Below are positions 33,477-42,900 of a stretch of DNA of 64,000 nucleotides, piece after piece. The notes beneath the pieces were generated by a model. The model worked only from the letters and a program-made list of their open reading frames with translations. It did no database searches and had not been told where the DNA came from. The position numbers and the translations under genes were made by a program. The number at the start of each line of letters is the position of its first letter. The stretch's first letter is position 1. The DNA lies in assembly GCF_018219815.1 (NCBI RefSeq), contig NZ_JADMKU010000002.1, positions 248,001-312,000 of the forward strand, read 5' to 3'. This DNA comes from Thalassovita aquimarina (lineage in GTDB: Bacteria; Pseudomonadota; Alphaproteobacteria; Rhodobacterales; Rhodobacteraceae).

Positions 33477-34658
33477 TCATGGCCGCGCCCGCCGCTGCAG
33501 ATACGCCGCCGCGGCCCGCCCGGCCCAACGCCCGGTCGCCAGGCACCCGGTCAGCAGGTACCCCCCGGTCGGCGCCTCCCAGTCCAGCATCTCGCCGGCG
33601 ACGAAAACACCGGGTCGCGCGGTCAGCATCAAACTGTCATCGACGGCATCGAACCGTACCCCGCCGGCAGTGGAAATCGCCTCGTCCATCGGTCGGGGCC
33701 CGACCAGGGGCACCGGCAATTTCTTCAGTACCGGGGCGATATCGGACGGCAGGGGGCGGGCGAATTCCATGATCAGGGCCAGCTTCGCAGGATCCAGCTT
33801 CAGCGCCTTGCGAAGACGGTTTTTCAGGCTCTGTTTCGGCCCGACCCGGCTCAACCGGTCGCGGATATCTTCCACCGACAGATCGGACAGCAGGTCCAGG
33901 TGCAAGCTTGCCCCCTCGCGCAACTGCCGCGACACCGCGTAAATACCGCCCCCTTCCAATCCGCGTTCGGAAATCAGGCATTCGGCGCGCACCCGTTCAT
34001 CCCCGGCTTGCAGGGTAATGTTCTTCAGCGGCTGGCCGAAATGGGGCCGCATGTGATCCGACCAATCGACCACGAATCCCATATTGGCCGGCTGGAACGG
34101 CGCCAGTTCCCGCGCCTCGAACATCCCGGCCCATTCCCCGTCCGATCCCAGCCGCGCCCAGCTTGCGCCGCCACAGGCCAGGACGCAGATATCGGGCCGC
34201 AATTCGCGCGCCCCCCCGGGGGTATCGAACCCGAAACCCCCATCCCAAGAAACCCAGCGCCAGCGCGTCCTGATCTCCACACCGCTTTGCGCCAACCGGC
34301 CCAGCCAGGCACGCAGCAGGGGCGAGGCCTTCATCGCCTTGGGAAACACCCGGCCCGACGAACCGGTGAACAACTCCTGCCCCAGCGCTTCGGCCCAGGC
34401 TTGCACCTGCTCCGGCCCGAAATCGCGCAGCATCGGTTCCAGCACCGGCGCGGCGTCCCCATAGGCCGACAGGAAACCCTCGAAATCCTCCGCCTTGGTC
34501 AGGTTCAGCCCCGATTTCCCCGCCATCAGGAATTTGCGCGCGACCGAGGGCTTGGCCTCGGCCACCACGACCCGGTGACCGGCCCGCGCCAGCTCCTCCG
34601 CCGCCATCAACCCGGCGGGTCCCGCCCCGATCACCAATGCTGCGATACGTTCCGCCAC
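33477..34658 (-). CDS. FAD-dependent oxidoreductase (HI0933/BaiN family flavoprotein)
   Basis: A 393-residue cytosolic flavoprotein. The start is the GTG at 34658, which puts the dinucleotide-binding motif LVIGAGPAGLMAAEELA at residues 9-25. Further family features are AEAKPSVARKFLMAGKSGLNLTK and VLACGGASWARLGSDGEW, and AGEMLDWEAPTGGYLLTGCLATG near the end closes the FAD site. This matches the family of flavoproteins named TIGR03862/HI0933-like; substrate unknown. It converges on the polysaccharide operon. Confidence 0.92.
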   Translation of the reverse strand: MAERIAALVIGAGPAGLMAAEELARAGHRVVVAEAKPSVARKFLMAGKSGLNLTKAEDFEGFLSAYGDAAPVLEPMLRDFGPEQVQAWAEALGQELFTGSSGRVFPKAMKASPLLRAWLGRLAQSGVEIRTRWRWVSWDGGFGFDTPGGARELRPDICVLACGGASWARLGSDGEWAGMFEARELAPFQPANMGFVVDWSDHMRPHFGQPLKNITLQAGDERVRAECLISERGLEGGGIYAVSRQLREGASLHLDLLSDLSVEDIRDRLSRVGPKQSLKNRLRKALKLDPAKLALIMEFARPLPSDIAPVLKKLPVPLVGPRPMDEAISTAGGVRFDAVDDSLMLTARPGVFVAGEMLDWEAPTGGYLLTGCLATGRWAGRAAAAYLQRRARP

Positions 34659-34737
34659 GCCCGATCCCCTTGCCAGCGGCCACGCAGGGCCGCACACTCC
34701 GTCATGCCGCGCCGAGTTGCCAGGAACAAGCCCCGCG

Positions 34738-35034
34738 ATGCCCGACGATCCGATCTGCCCGCTATGCAGCCGCTCCATTCCGGGCGATGCGAAACAAAAC
34801 CTGCATCACTTGGTGCCCCGGCTGAAGGGCGGCAAACACGGCCCCACCGTGCTGCTGCACCAGATCTGCCACAATGAAATTCACGCCACGCTGAGCGAAG
34901 CGGACCTCGCCCGCGACTACAACACCATCGCGGCGCTCCAATCGCACCCCCGGCTCGCTACATTCATCACCTGGGTCGCGAAACGCCCGCCCGGCTTCCA
35001 TTCCAAAATCCCGGGCCCCCGCCGCAAACGCTGA
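34738..35034 (+). CDS. HNH endonuclease family protein
   Basis: A 98-residue protein with a CPLC zinc pair at the start, HHLVPRLKGGKHG as the first half of the HNH motif and HQICHNEIHATL as the second, an intact HNH zinc-finger nuclease fold. Small HNH proteins of this type are common single genes in Rhodobacteraceae; a role in DNA repair or restriction is not established. The start at 34738 directly precedes the zinc pair. Confidence 0.88.
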   Translation: MPDDPICPLCSRSIPGDAKQNLHHLVPRLKGGKHGPTVLLHQICHNEIHATLSEADLARDYNTIAALQSHPRLATFITWVAKRPPGFHSKIPGPRRKR

Positions 35035-35040
35035 TCCGCT

Positions 35041-35101
35041 TCTTCTTTTCATAAATATCCCGGGGGAGTCGCCCGGCACGGGCGGCGGGGGCAGCGCCCC
35101 C
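35041..35101. repeat. GC-rich intergenic repeat, copy 2 (reverse orientation)
   Basis: Read on the minus strand: GGGGCGCTGCCCCCGCCG..., CTCCCCCGGGATATTT and AAAAGAAGA, matching 42841-42900. It separates the convergent HNH and enoyl-CoA hydratase genes. Confidence 0.65.
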
Positions 35102-35133
35102 AATCTGCTTCGCCGTTCAGGCGAAGCCCCCGA

Positions 35134-35739
35134 TCAGCGGCACATCTCCTTGATCCCCGCGGCGATCTCGGGCTTCGCCGCCAAGGTATCCGCCGCGATC
35201 TCCCGCGCCGCTTCCACCACGTCGCCATCGATCAGGCGGTCCACGAGACCGAAACGCAGCGCCTCCTCGGCACTGATTTTCTGCCCGCCCATCAAGATCA
35301 ACTTGGTCCGCGCCGGGCCGATCAGCGCCGCCATGCGCTCCGGGTCGGACGGCTGCGGAAGATACCCCAGCTTCATCACCGGATAGAAAAACTTCGCCCC
35401 CGGCACCGCCAGCCGGATGTCACAGGCCAGGACCATCCCGTTGGCGCCCCCCGCCAGCGTGCCGTTCAGCGCCGCGATGGTCAGCCCGGGCAGCGCCGCG
35501 ATGGCCCCCGACAGCCGTTCCCACAGCGGCGAAGTGGCAAGCCCGGCCTTGGCCGCCTCAAGGTCGGCCCCGGCGCTGAACACCTTGCCCGCCCCGGTCA
35601 GCACCAGAACCCGCGCCTCCTGCGCGCTTTCGGCGATCTCGCACAGCCGTTCCAGCATGTCCGCGGTCAGCGAATTTGCCTTGTCGGGCCGGTTGATCGT
35701 CACGATCCACAACCCGCCGTCTTTTTCCAGCCCGATCAT
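35134..35739 (-). CDS. Enoyl-CoA hydratase/isomerase family protein
   Basis: A 201-residue crotonase-fold protein that would act on acyl-CoA thioesters. NRPDKANSLTADM, LTGAGKVFSAGADLE (first oxyanion-hole segment) and NGTLAGGANGMVLACDIRLA (second) are visible. It is shorter than canonical hydratases (about 255 residues) and lacks the C-terminal trimerisation helices in full; one of the usual two catalytic glutamates is not obvious, so the reaction is uncertain. Start at 35739 overlaps the SDR stop by four bases (ATGA). Confidence 0.9.
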   Translation of the reverse strand: MIGLEKDGGLWIVTINRPDKANSLTADMLERLCEIAESAQEARVLVLTGAGKVFSAGADLEAAKAGLATSPLWERLSGAIAALPGLTIAALNGTLAGGANGMVLACDIRLAVPGAKFFYPVMKLGYLPQPSDPERMAALIGPARTKLILMGGQKISAEEALRFGLVDRLIDGDVVEAAREIAADTLAAKPEIAAGIKEMCR

Positions 35740-36482
35740 ATCAGCCCCACCTGTTTGCGGATCTCCTCGTCGCGCAGCGACACTTCCTGACCGCAAAGCC
35801 CGTCGCCCGCCGGGCCGCACATCCACAGCAAGCATTTCGCGGGCCATTCGGTCGGAATGTGGTCTTCCCAGTTCAGCTCGGACACCTTGTTGATGCCGCT
35901 GGCCTTAATTTCGCGCTGCATCTGCGTGGCCACGGTACCCGGTGAAAGCCCCATGATTCGAACCCCCTTGTCGCCGCATTCCAGGTCGGCGCAGCGGGTC
36001 AGCATCGCCGCCCCGGCCTTGGAACTGCAATAGTGGCTCCAACCGTCGAGGGGGTTATGCGCCGCGCCGGAACTGATAGTAATGACGGTGCCCCGGCCCC
36101 GTTCGGTCATCCCGGGCAGCGCCGCGCGCATGCCGTTGAAAACCCCCTTGAGATTGATGTCGATGGCACCGCCCCAGCCGTCGGGATCGGCTTCAAGAAG
36201 CGAGGCGATCGGTTCGATCACCCCTGCGTTGTTGATCAGGATGTCCAGCCCGCCGAACCGGTCCTGCGCCGCGGTCACCGCGCGCTCCACGTCAGCGTAT
36301 TCGGCCACGTCGCCGGTCACGGCAATACCGCCGATTTCCTCGGCAATCCGGGCGATCTCATCGCCCGAGCGGGCCATCAGAACCACATTGGCACCCGCCG
36401 CCGCGAACTCCCTTGCCGCCGCCGCGCCAATGCCGCGGCTGGCACCGGTGATCAACACGGTCTTATCCTGAACATCGCTCAT
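35736..36482 (-). CDS. Short-chain dehydrogenase/reductase
   Basis: A 248-residue SDR oxidoreductase. The cofactor motif is TGASRGIGAAAA, the NNAG motif is present (ILINNAGVIEP), and the catalytic set is S in TISSGAA and YCSSK. A methionine/alanine-rich C-terminus ends RKQVGLI. It forms an operon with the enoyl-CoA hydratase-like gene, suggesting action on acyl or hydroxyacyl substrates; this is inference from context. Confidence 0.94.
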   Translation of the reverse strand: MSDVQDKTVLITGASRGIGAAAAREFAAAGANVVLMARSGDEIARIAEEIGGIAVTGDVAEYADVERAVTAAQDRFGGLDILINNAGVIEPIASLLEADPDGWGGAIDINLKGVFNGMRAALPGMTERGRGTVITISSGAAHNPLDGWSHYCSSKAGAAMLTRCADLECGDKGVRIMGLSPGTVATQMQREIKASGINKVSELNWEDHIPTEWPAKCLLWMCGPAGDGLCGQEVSLRDEEIRKQVGLI

Positions 36483-36609
36483 CTGTCATCTCCCTCGGAA
36501 CGGTCCAAGTGGTAAACCGCGCCCTTGCGAGGGTCCAGCCCGTATCCTCTTGACCCTCGGAGACCGAAAGCGGAAACTGCGCGCAACAATTGAAACGAAG
36601 GGTTCTTTC

Positions 36610-38127
36610 ATGAAACAATTTTCCACCCTGAAGGCACCGCTGACGGCAGCAATCCTGCTTGGCGCTACACCTGTTTTTGCCGATGTCGCGCCCACCGACG
36701 TCTGGGGTGACTGGAAATCGCAAATGGCCGGATTCGGCTATGATATCACCGCCAAGGAAACCCTGTCCGGCCCCGACCTGCAGGTCAGCGAATTGCAGAT
36801 GCGTGTCGAAATGCCCGAGGAAGGTGGCAACGTGACCGTGAAGATGGCCGGCATGACGTTCCATGATAACGGGGACGGCACCGTCGCGGTTCAGTTGCCC
36901 GCGATCATGCCGCTCGACATCCTGGTCGAGGCGGAAGGCGAAGATCCGGTCGATATCAAGGTGAACTATACCACCACCGGCCTGTCGATGATCGTGTCGG
37001 GCACGCCCGACAGCATGACCTACAACTACACCGCCGCCTCGATGGGCATGGCCCTGGCCGAAATCATGGCCGAAGGGGAAACCGTCGATCTGGGGGAGGC
37101 AAGCATCACGCTGAACAATGTCAGCGGCAGCGCCTCGACCTCGGGCAGTGCCCTGAAGAACCGGAAGCAGGATTTCCGCGCCGAAGCCCTGTTTTACAAC
37201 GTCGAAATGGCCAACCCGGACAATGCCGAAGAGCAGCTCAAGCTGACGGGCCAGATCAATGACCTGTCCGCTCGGTCCACCTCGGCAATGCCGGAAAACG
37301 TGGACATGGAAAACATGGCTGCGGCGCTGAAAGCCGGTTTCGCGGTGGATGGCAACTTTGAATACGCAGGCGGGCAGTCCGAGTTTTCCTTCGTCGGAGA
37401 CGGCGAGAATGTAAGCGGCAGCAGCGCGTCGGAATCCGGCAGCTTCGCGCTTTCGATGAATGCGGACCAGATCGCCTATTCGCTGGGATCGTCGGGCACG
37501 AAGCTGAGCCTGCAATCCTCCGACCTGCCGTTCCCGGTGGAACTGGCGCTGGCGGAAACCGGATTCGACATCGCCATCCCGGTGGCCAAGACCGAAGACC
37601 CGCAGGATTTCCGTTTCGGGCTGAAACTGGACGGTTTCACCATGTCCGACATGATCTGGGGCATGTTCGATCCGGCCGCGCAATTGCCGCGCGATCCGGC
37701 GACCATCGCCTTCAACCTGACCGGCAAGGTCAAGATCCTGGCTGACATCTTCGATCCGGCCACGATGGAATCTCTGGACGATGCGGCGCCGGGGGAATTG
37801 CATGCGCTTGACATCAACAGTCTGGCCGTGCGCGCGGCGGGTGCCGAACTGACCGGCAAGGGCGCGTTCACCTTCGACAACAGCGACCTGCAATCCTTCG
37901 ACGGCATACCGCGCCCCGAAGGCGCGCTGAACCTGGCCCTGACCGGCGGCAATGCGCTACTGGACACCCTCGTGGCGATGGGGTTCCTGCCCGAGGATGA
38001 CGCCAACGGCGCCCGCATGATGATGGGCATGTTCGCGGTGCCGGGCGACGGCCCCGACAGCCTGAAATCCACGATCGAGGTCAACGATCAGGGCCATCTC
38101 ATGGCCAATGGTCAGCGCCTGAAATAA
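36610..38127 (+). CDS. DUF2125 domain-containing exported protein
   Basis: A 505-residue protein with a signal peptide (MKQFSTLKAPLTAAILLG...VFA, cleavage before DVAPTD). The mature part is rich in short beta segments (VWGDWKSQMAGFGYDITA, FRFGLKLDGFTMSD) that recall DUF2125 proteins of Rhodobacteraceae. Function unknown; the extended beta-rich architecture suggests a periplasmic or envelope role. It is a single gene, followed by a strong terminator. Confidence 0.85.
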   Translation: MKQFSTLKAPLTAAILLGATPVFADVAPTDVWGDWKSQMAGFGYDITAKETLSGPDLQVSELQMRVEMPEEGGNVTVKMAGMTFHDNGDGTVAVQLPAIMPLDILVEAEGEDPVDIKVNYTTTGLSMIVSGTPDSMTYNYTAASMGMALAEIMAEGETVDLGEASITLNNVSGSASTSGSALKNRKQDFRAEALFYNVEMANPDNAEEQLKLTGQINDLSARSTSAMPENVDMENMAAALKAGFAVDGNFEYAGGQSEFSFVGDGENVSGSSASESGSFALSMNADQIAYSLGSSGTKLSLQSSDLPFPVELALAETGFDIAIPVAKTEDPQDFRFGLKLDGFTMSDMIWGMFDPAAQLPRDPATIAFNLTGKVKILADIFDPATMESLDDAAPGELHALDINSLAVRAAGAELTGKGAFTFDNSDLQSFDGIPRPEGALNLALTGGNALLDTLVAMGFLPEDDANGARMMMGMFAVPGDGPDSLKSTIEVNDQGHLMANGQRLK

Positions 38128-38150
38128 TCCGATCGGAACGCCGGAAAAAC

Positions 38151-38182
38151 GGGCCGCGGGCATTTGTCCGCGGCCCTTTTTT
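38151..38182 (+). terminator. Rho-independent terminator of the DUF2125 gene
   Basis: GGGCCGCGG pairs with CCGCGGCCC around an 8-base loop (9-bp perfect stem) and is followed directly by six Ts. Confidence 0.93.
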
Positions 38183-38264
38183 ACACCTCCGTTCGGCCCC
38201 GGAACTTGCACCGGGCCCGTCCGAGGGTTACCTGACTTGAACCTCTTCATAGCGATCAAGGCCC

Positions 38265-39611
38265 ATGACACAAACGCTTGAACACCTGACCCATGCCCTT
38301 CTTGACGCCGCGCGCAAGGCCGGGGCCGATGCCGCCGACGCGATGGCGGTTGCCGGCACCTCTGTTTCGATCGACGTGCGCGCCGGCAAGCTGGAACAGG
38401 CGGACCGGTCGGAAGGCACCGATATCGGGCTGCGCGTCATGATCGGTCAGCGGCAGGCCAACGTGTCGTCTTCGGACACCCGGCCCGAAACGCTGGCGAT
38501 GATGGCCGAACGCGCGGTGGCCATGGCCAAGGAAGCGCCGGAGGACCCCTATATCGGGCTGGCCGCTCCCGACCAGTTGGCGCGCGACGGGGACATCGCC
38601 GCACTGGAAATGGCCGATCCGACGCCCGAACCCGACCCCGCAGCGTTGCAGGAAGACGCGCAGCGCGCCGAGGCCGCCGCGCTGGCGGTCGAGGGCGTCA
38701 GCCAGGTGCAATCGGCCTCGGCTGGCTACGGGCACCGGCTGGTACATCTGGCCGCCACCAACGGGTTTTCCGGTGGCTATGCCCGCACCGACCGCGCCAC
38801 CAGCTGCGTCGCGATCGCCGGCAGCGGCACGGCGATGGAACGCGACCATGACGGCGACATGCGGATTTTCCAGTCCGACCTGCGAAGCCCCGAAGATATC
38901 GGCGAAACCGCCGCCCGGCGGACGGTCGAACGGATGAACCCGCGCAAGCCGAAAACCGGCGCTTACCCGGTGCTGTTCGACGAACGCATCGCCGCGTCGC
39001 TGATCGGTCACCTGCTGGCCGCGATCAACGGCACCGCCATCGCGCGCGGATCGTCCTGGATGCTGGGGGCCTTAGGCGAACAGGTTTTGCCCAAGGGAAT
39101 GAACCTGATAGAGGATCCGCACCGCCCCCGCGCCACCGGGTCGCGCCCCTTCGACGCCGAGGGCCTGGCCACATCGCGGCGCGAGATCGTCACCGACGGG
39201 GTGCTGACCGGCTGGACGCTGGACCTGGCCACCGCGCGCAAGCTGGGGCTGCAATCGACCGGCAACGCGGCGCGCGGAACCTCCGCCCCGCCGTCGCCCA
39301 CCACCTGGAACGTGGCGCTGACCCAAGGAGCGAAGACCAAGGACGACCTCTTGCGCGACATGGGCACCGGGCTTCTGGTCACCTCGATGATCGGGTCGAC
39401 GATCAACCCAAACACCGGGGACTATTCGCGCGGCGCCAGCGGTTTCTGGGTGGAAAACGGCGAAATCCAATACCCGGTGAACGAATGCACCATCGCGGGC
39501 AACCTGCGCGACATGCTGAGCACCATCATCCCGGCGAACGACGCGCGCACGTATCTGTCGCGCGTGGTCCCGTCGCTTCTGGTCGAAGGAATGACCCTTG
39601 CCGGCGACTGA
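38265..39611 (+). CDS. pmbA: TldD/PmbA-family metalloprotease-related protein (TldE/PmbA)
   Basis: A 448-residue cytosolic protein of the PmbA/TldE half of the TldD-TldE protease, which processes modified peptides such as microcin B17 and degrades CcdA in E. coli. Family segments are EGTDIGLRVMIGQRQANVSSSD near the start, LFDERIAASLIGHL, EDPHRPRATGSRPFDAEG and FWVENGEIQYPVNECTIAGNL near the C-terminus. Length is typical. TldD itself is not in the window. It overlaps the next gene by about 14 bases. Confidence 0.95.
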   Translation: MTQTLEHLTHALLDAARKAGADAADAMAVAGTSVSIDVRAGKLEQADRSEGTDIGLRVMIGQRQANVSSSDTRPETLAMMAERAVAMAKEAPEDPYIGLAAPDQLARDGDIAALEMADPTPEPDPAALQEDAQRAEAAALAVEGVSQVQSASAGYGHRLVHLAATNGFSGGYARTDRATSCVAIAGSGTAMERDHDGDMRIFQSDLRSPEDIGETAARRTVERMNPRKPKTGAYPVLFDERIAASLIGHLLAAINGTAIARGSSWMLGALGEQVLPKGMNLIEDPHRPRATGSRPFDAEGLATSRREIVTDGVLTGWTLDLATARKLGLQSTGNAARGTSAPPSPTTWNVALTQGAKTKDDLLRDMGTGLLVTSMIGSTINPNTGDYSRGASGFWVENGEIQYPVNECTIAGNLRDMLSTIIPANDARTYLSRVVPSLLVEGMTLAGD

Positions 39612-40386
39612 TATCGACCTGCTGATCGACGCCGCGAAGGAAGCCGGCAAGGTCGCCCGCAGCTTTCACGGGCCAAGGGCCCGCGCCTGGGACAAGCCCG
39701 GCAACCTTGGTCCGGTGACCGAGGTCGACTTGGCGGTGAACGACATCCTGCGCGACAGGCTGACCGAAGCGCGGCCCTCTTACGGATGGCTGTCGGAGGA
39801 AGACGAAGACAGCGCCCGGCGGCTGACCCGTCCGCGCGTCTTCATCGTCGATCCGCTGGACGGCACCCGCAGCTTCATCGAAGGGTCGCCGACCTGGGCG
39901 CATTCGCTGGCGGTGGCCGAAAACGGCATAGTGACCGCCGCCGTGGTCTACCTGCCGGAAAAGGACAAGCTCTACAGCGCCGCGGCTGGACAGGGCGCAT
40001 TCCTGAACGGCGACCCGATCCGGGTATCGTCGCGCCATGACCTGAGCGGTGCCTCGGTGCTGGCGGCGCGGCCGAACATGGCCCCGTCCAACTGGAAGGG
40101 CCAGCATGTGCCGGAGTTCAAGCGCGCCCACCGCCCGTCGCTGGCCTATCGGCTCGCCCTGGTGGCCGAGGGCCGCTACGACGCGATGCTGACCCTGCGC
40201 GACAGCTGGGAATGGGATATCGCCGCAGGCGACCTGATCCTGCGCGAAGCAGGCGCCGAAGTGTCAGACAAGCGCGGGGAACCGTTGCGGTTCAACAACC
40301 CCCATCCCAAGGTCAAGGGCGTGATCGCGGCACCGCCGGGCCTGCATGGCGACATCGCGAAAAGGCTGGCTTTCTGGCCGGAATGA
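39598..40386 (+). CDS. Inositol-monophosphatase family protein (CysQ/SuhB-like)
   Basis: A 262-residue magnesium-dependent phosphatase. Metal-binding motifs are SEEDEDSA, DPLDGTRSFIEG and WEWDIAAGDLI. The WLSEEDED segment and the C-terminal FNNPHPKVKGV resemble Rhodobacteral CysQ-like 3'(2'),5'-bisphosphate nucleotidases, but a sugar or inositol phosphatase is possible. The start is a TTG inside the pmbA 3' end (no ATG precedes it in frame), so it is coupled to pmbA. Confidence 0.92.
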   Translation: MPATDIDLLIDAAKEAGKVARSFHGPRARAWDKPGNLGPVTEVDLAVNDILRDRLTEARPSYGWLSEEDEDSARRLTRPRVFIVDPLDGTRSFIEGSPTWAHSLAVAENGIVTAAVVYLPEKDKLYSAAAGQGAFLNGDPIRVSSRHDLSGASVLAARPNMAPSNWKGQHVPEFKRAHRPSLAYRLALVAEGRYDAMLTLRDSWEWDIAAGDLILREAGAEVSDKRGEPLRFNNPHPKVKGVIAAPPGLHGDIAKRLAFWPE

Positions 40387-40512
40387 ATTTCCGTCCTCGC
40401 GGGTGACGCGCCCCGGCAGCAACCAGCCTGTATCCCGACCCCGAACGCCGCGCGCCGCCTTGCAGCCCCCCGGACCAGCGCATAGATTGGCCCCGTCCAG
40501 TCAGGAGCCCCG

Positions 40513-40617
40513 ATGACCAAGCGCATACAGCCCTTTGCCGGCCCTCACGCCCACCCGCAGGTCACATGTCCGCGCGGTGCGATGGCGGTGGCCGATTGCG
40601 CCGTCGTGCGCGGGTAG
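40513..40617 (+). CDS. Small ORF of 34 residues
   Basis: MTKRIQPFAGPHAHPQVT, then CPRGAMAVADCAVVRG. An AGGAG lies five to six bases before the ATG, which is the only evidence for translation. It stops 11 bases before the waaA start and may be a leader or a chance frame. Confidence 0.3.
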   Translation: MTKRIQPFAGPHAHPQVTCPRGAMAVADCAVVRG

Positions 40618-40627
40618 ACCGGTCGCG

Positions 40628-41845
40628 ATGGCACGCTCTCTCAGCCTTGCGGCCTATATGGCACTTGCCCGGCGCGCGCCGCGAAACCCGGTCGCTTTTC
40701 CATCCAACCGGCCCGCGGGCGAGCTGATCTGGGCGCATGTTTCGTCACTGCCGAAGGCCGCGGCGATCCTGCAACTGTTTCACCGGATCCAACCGCTACG
40801 CCCGGGAATCCAGTTCCTGCTGACCACCGCGCCGGACCTGCCGCGCCCCGATCACCTGAAAAGCGACGTGATCTGGCAGCAGGTGCCGGAAGAATCCGTC
40901 CCCGTGATCGACGCCTTCCTGTCGCATTGGAAACCCGATCTCTGCCTGTGGAGCGGCGGCCACCTGCGCCCGGCGCTGGTCGAAATGACCGCGCGGCGCG
41001 ATGTACCGCTCTTCCTCGTCGATGCCGACGCCGCGGCGCTGGAAGAGGCGCGGTTCCGCTGGCTGCCCGACATGGGACGCGGCATCCTGCGCCGGTTCCG
41101 CAAGATCATGGCAATCGACGCCGCCGCCGCGCAGCGGCTGCGCCGGATCGGATCGAATGGCGAGGTTGTCGAAATCACCGGCGCTCTGCAGGAAGGGCGT
41201 GCGGCGCTCGATTGCAACGAAGATACCCGCGATGAACTGGCCGCGATGCTGGCCGGGCGGCCGGTCTGGCTGGCAGCGATGATACAGCGCGAGGAGCTCG
41301 ATATCGTCGCCCGGGCGCACAGGACCTCGATGCGGTTCGCCCATCGCCAGCTGCTGATCCTGGTGCCGGACGACGAAACCCGGGGACCGCAATACGCCAA
41401 GCAGCTGCGCGACAAGGGCTGGAATATCGCCGAATGGTCAAACGGCGAATACCCCGAGGAAACCACCCAGATCCTGCTGGCCGATACCCGCGGCGAACTG
41501 GGGCTGTGGTACCGGCTGGCCCCGATCACGCTGATGGGCAGTTCGCTTCTGTCCGGCCATGGCGGCCGTGATCCGTATGAACCCGCCGCCCTGGGTTCGG
41601 CCATTCTCTATGGTCCCAACGTGAGCCGATACCTGCCGGCCTACAGCCGCCTGGTCGCCGCGCGGGCGGCGCAGATCGTAAAGGATGCCGACACGCTGGC
41701 CAGCGCGATTTCGCGCCTCTCCGCCCCCGACCAGGCCGCCGCGATGGCCCATGCCGCTTGGGAGGTCAGTTCCTCGGGCGCCGAAGTCACCGATGCGCTG
41801 ATCGAGATGATCCAGGACGAACTGGACCTGCGGGGGACGGCGTGA
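40628..41845 (+). CDS. waaA: 3-deoxy-D-manno-octulosonic-acid (Kdo) transferase
   Basis: A 405-residue GT30 glycosyltransferase that adds Kdo to lipid A precursor at the inner membrane. Recognisable are [17 protein letters not shown] at the N-terminus, [22 protein letters not shown], the [10 protein letters not shown]-like segment [11 protein letters not shown], and [29 protein letters not shown] near the end, the nucleotide-binding part of the family. It lacks the long N-terminal membrane anchor of E. coli WaaA. It is followed by lpxK with a one-base overlap. Confidence 0.88.
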   Translation: MARSLSLAAYMALARRAPRNPVAFPSNRPAGELIWAHVSSLPKAAAILQLFHRIQPLRPGIQFLLTTAPDLPRPDHLKSDVIWQQVPEESVPVIDAFLSHWKPDLCLWSGGHLRPALVEMTARRDVPLFLVDADAAALEEARFRWLPDMGRGILRRFRKIMAIDAAAAQRLRRIGSNGEVVEITGALQEGRAALDCNEDTRDELAAMLAGRPVWLAAMIQREELDIVARAHRTSMRFAHRQLLILVPDDETRGPQYAKQLRDKGWNIAEWSNGEYPEETTQILLADTRGELGLWYRLAPITLMGSSLLSGHGGRDPYEPAALGSAILYGPNVSRYLPAYSRLVAARAAQIVKDADTLASAISRLSAPDQAAAMAHAAWEVSSSGAEVTDALIEMIQDELDLRGTA

Positions 41846-42840
41846 TGCGGCCGCCGCGGTTCTGGTTCACCCCGCCCGGTCGGCCTGCCCTGGTGGCCCG
41901 GCTGCTTGCGCCGCTGGGGTGGCTCTATGCCGCCGCCACGGCAAGGCGGCTGCGCCGCGGCACGCCCTACCGGGCCCCGGTGCCGGTGATCTGCGTCGGC
42001 AACCTGAATGCGGGTGGCACCGGCAAGACGCCCACCGCCATTGCGCTGATCCTACAGCTCATGGCGATGGGCAAGAAAGCGGTCGTGGTCTCGCGCGGCT
42101 ATGGCGGGTCGGAACAGGGACCGGTCGAGGTTGATCCCGCATCCCACACGGCGGCGCAGGTGGGCGACGAACCGCTTTTGCTGGCGGCCTTTGCCAAGGT
42201 GGTGGTGGCCCGCGACCGTGCCGAAGGCGCGCGGCTGGCCTGCGACCTCGGCGCGGATGTCATCGTGATGGATGACGGGTTGCAGAATCCTGCGCTGCGC
42301 AAGGACCTGTCGATCATCGTCGTGGATGCGGCCAGGGGATTCGGAAATGGCCGCTGCCTGCCCGCCGGCCCGCTGCGCGAACCGGTGCCAGAGGGGATGA
42401 AACGCGCCGATTTGGTCCTGTCGATCGGCGACACCGCGGCGCAGGACGGATTTGCCGCCCAATGGGCCGCCGCGATCCCGCTGCCGCATCTGACCGGCCG
42501 CCTGGCGCCGCTGCAGACCGGCATGGACTGGCAGGGGATGCCGGTGCTGGCCTTTGCGGGGATCGGCCATCCGGAAAAGTTCTTCCGCACGCTGCGCGAA
42601 TTGGGCGCGGATGTGGTCCGGGCCGAGGCGCTGGACGACCACCAGATGCTGACCCCGGCGCTGCTGGCCCGGCTGGAAAACGAAGCCAAGCTGCGCGGCG
42701 CCCAGATGGTCACGACCGAGAAGGACGCGGTGCGGCTGCCGGACGGTTTCCGTTCGAAGGTGGTGACGCTGCCGGTGCGGCTGGAGCTGGACGACGAGGC
42801 GGCGCTTGGCGACATGTTGCGCGCGCTGTTCCGGCAGTAG
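41845..42840 (+). CDS. lpxK: Tetraacyldisaccharide 4'-kinase
   Basis: A 331-residue membrane-associated kinase that phosphorylates the 4'-position of lipid A disaccharide. N-terminal hydrophobic segment ([13 protein letters not shown]...[12 protein letters not shown]), P-loop [28 protein letters not shown], and the family segments [13 protein letters not shown] and [21 protein letters not shown] are present. Its ATG overlaps the waaA stop, so the two lipid A genes are co-expressed. Confidence 0.96.
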   Translation: MRPPRFWFTPPGRPALVARLLAPLGWLYAAATARRLRRGTPYRAPVPVICVGNLNAGGTGKTPTAIALILQLMAMGKKAVVVSRGYGGSEQGPVEVDPASHTAAQVGDEPLLLAAFAKVVVARDRAEGARLACDLGADVIVMDDGLQNPALRKDLSIIVVDAARGFGNGRCLPAGPLREPVPEGMKRADLVLSIGDTAAQDGFAAQWAAAIPLPHLTGRLAPLQTGMDWQGMPVLAFAGIGHPEKFFRTLRELGADVVRAEALDDHQMLTPALLARLENEAKLRGAQMVTTEKDAVRLPDGFRSKVVTLPVRLELDDEAALGDMLRALFRQ

Positions 42841-42900
42841 GGGGCGCTGCCCCCGTCGCCCGATGGGCGACTCCCCCGGGATATTTTTGAAAAGAAGAAG
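42841..42900. repeat. GC-rich intergenic repeat, copy 3
   Basis: GGGGCGCTGCCCCC head, a GTCGCCCGATGGGCGAC hairpin, CCCCCGGGATATTTTTG and an AAAAGAAGAAG tail, filling the gap between the convergent lpxK and L,D-transpeptidase genes. Confidence 0.7.

Noticed and set aside
36463-37893. 476-residue minus-strand frame opposite the DUF2125 gene
   Set aside because: It is a histidine/arginine/glycine-rich antisense frame of a GC-rich gene; the plus strand has a signal peptide, family features and a terminator.
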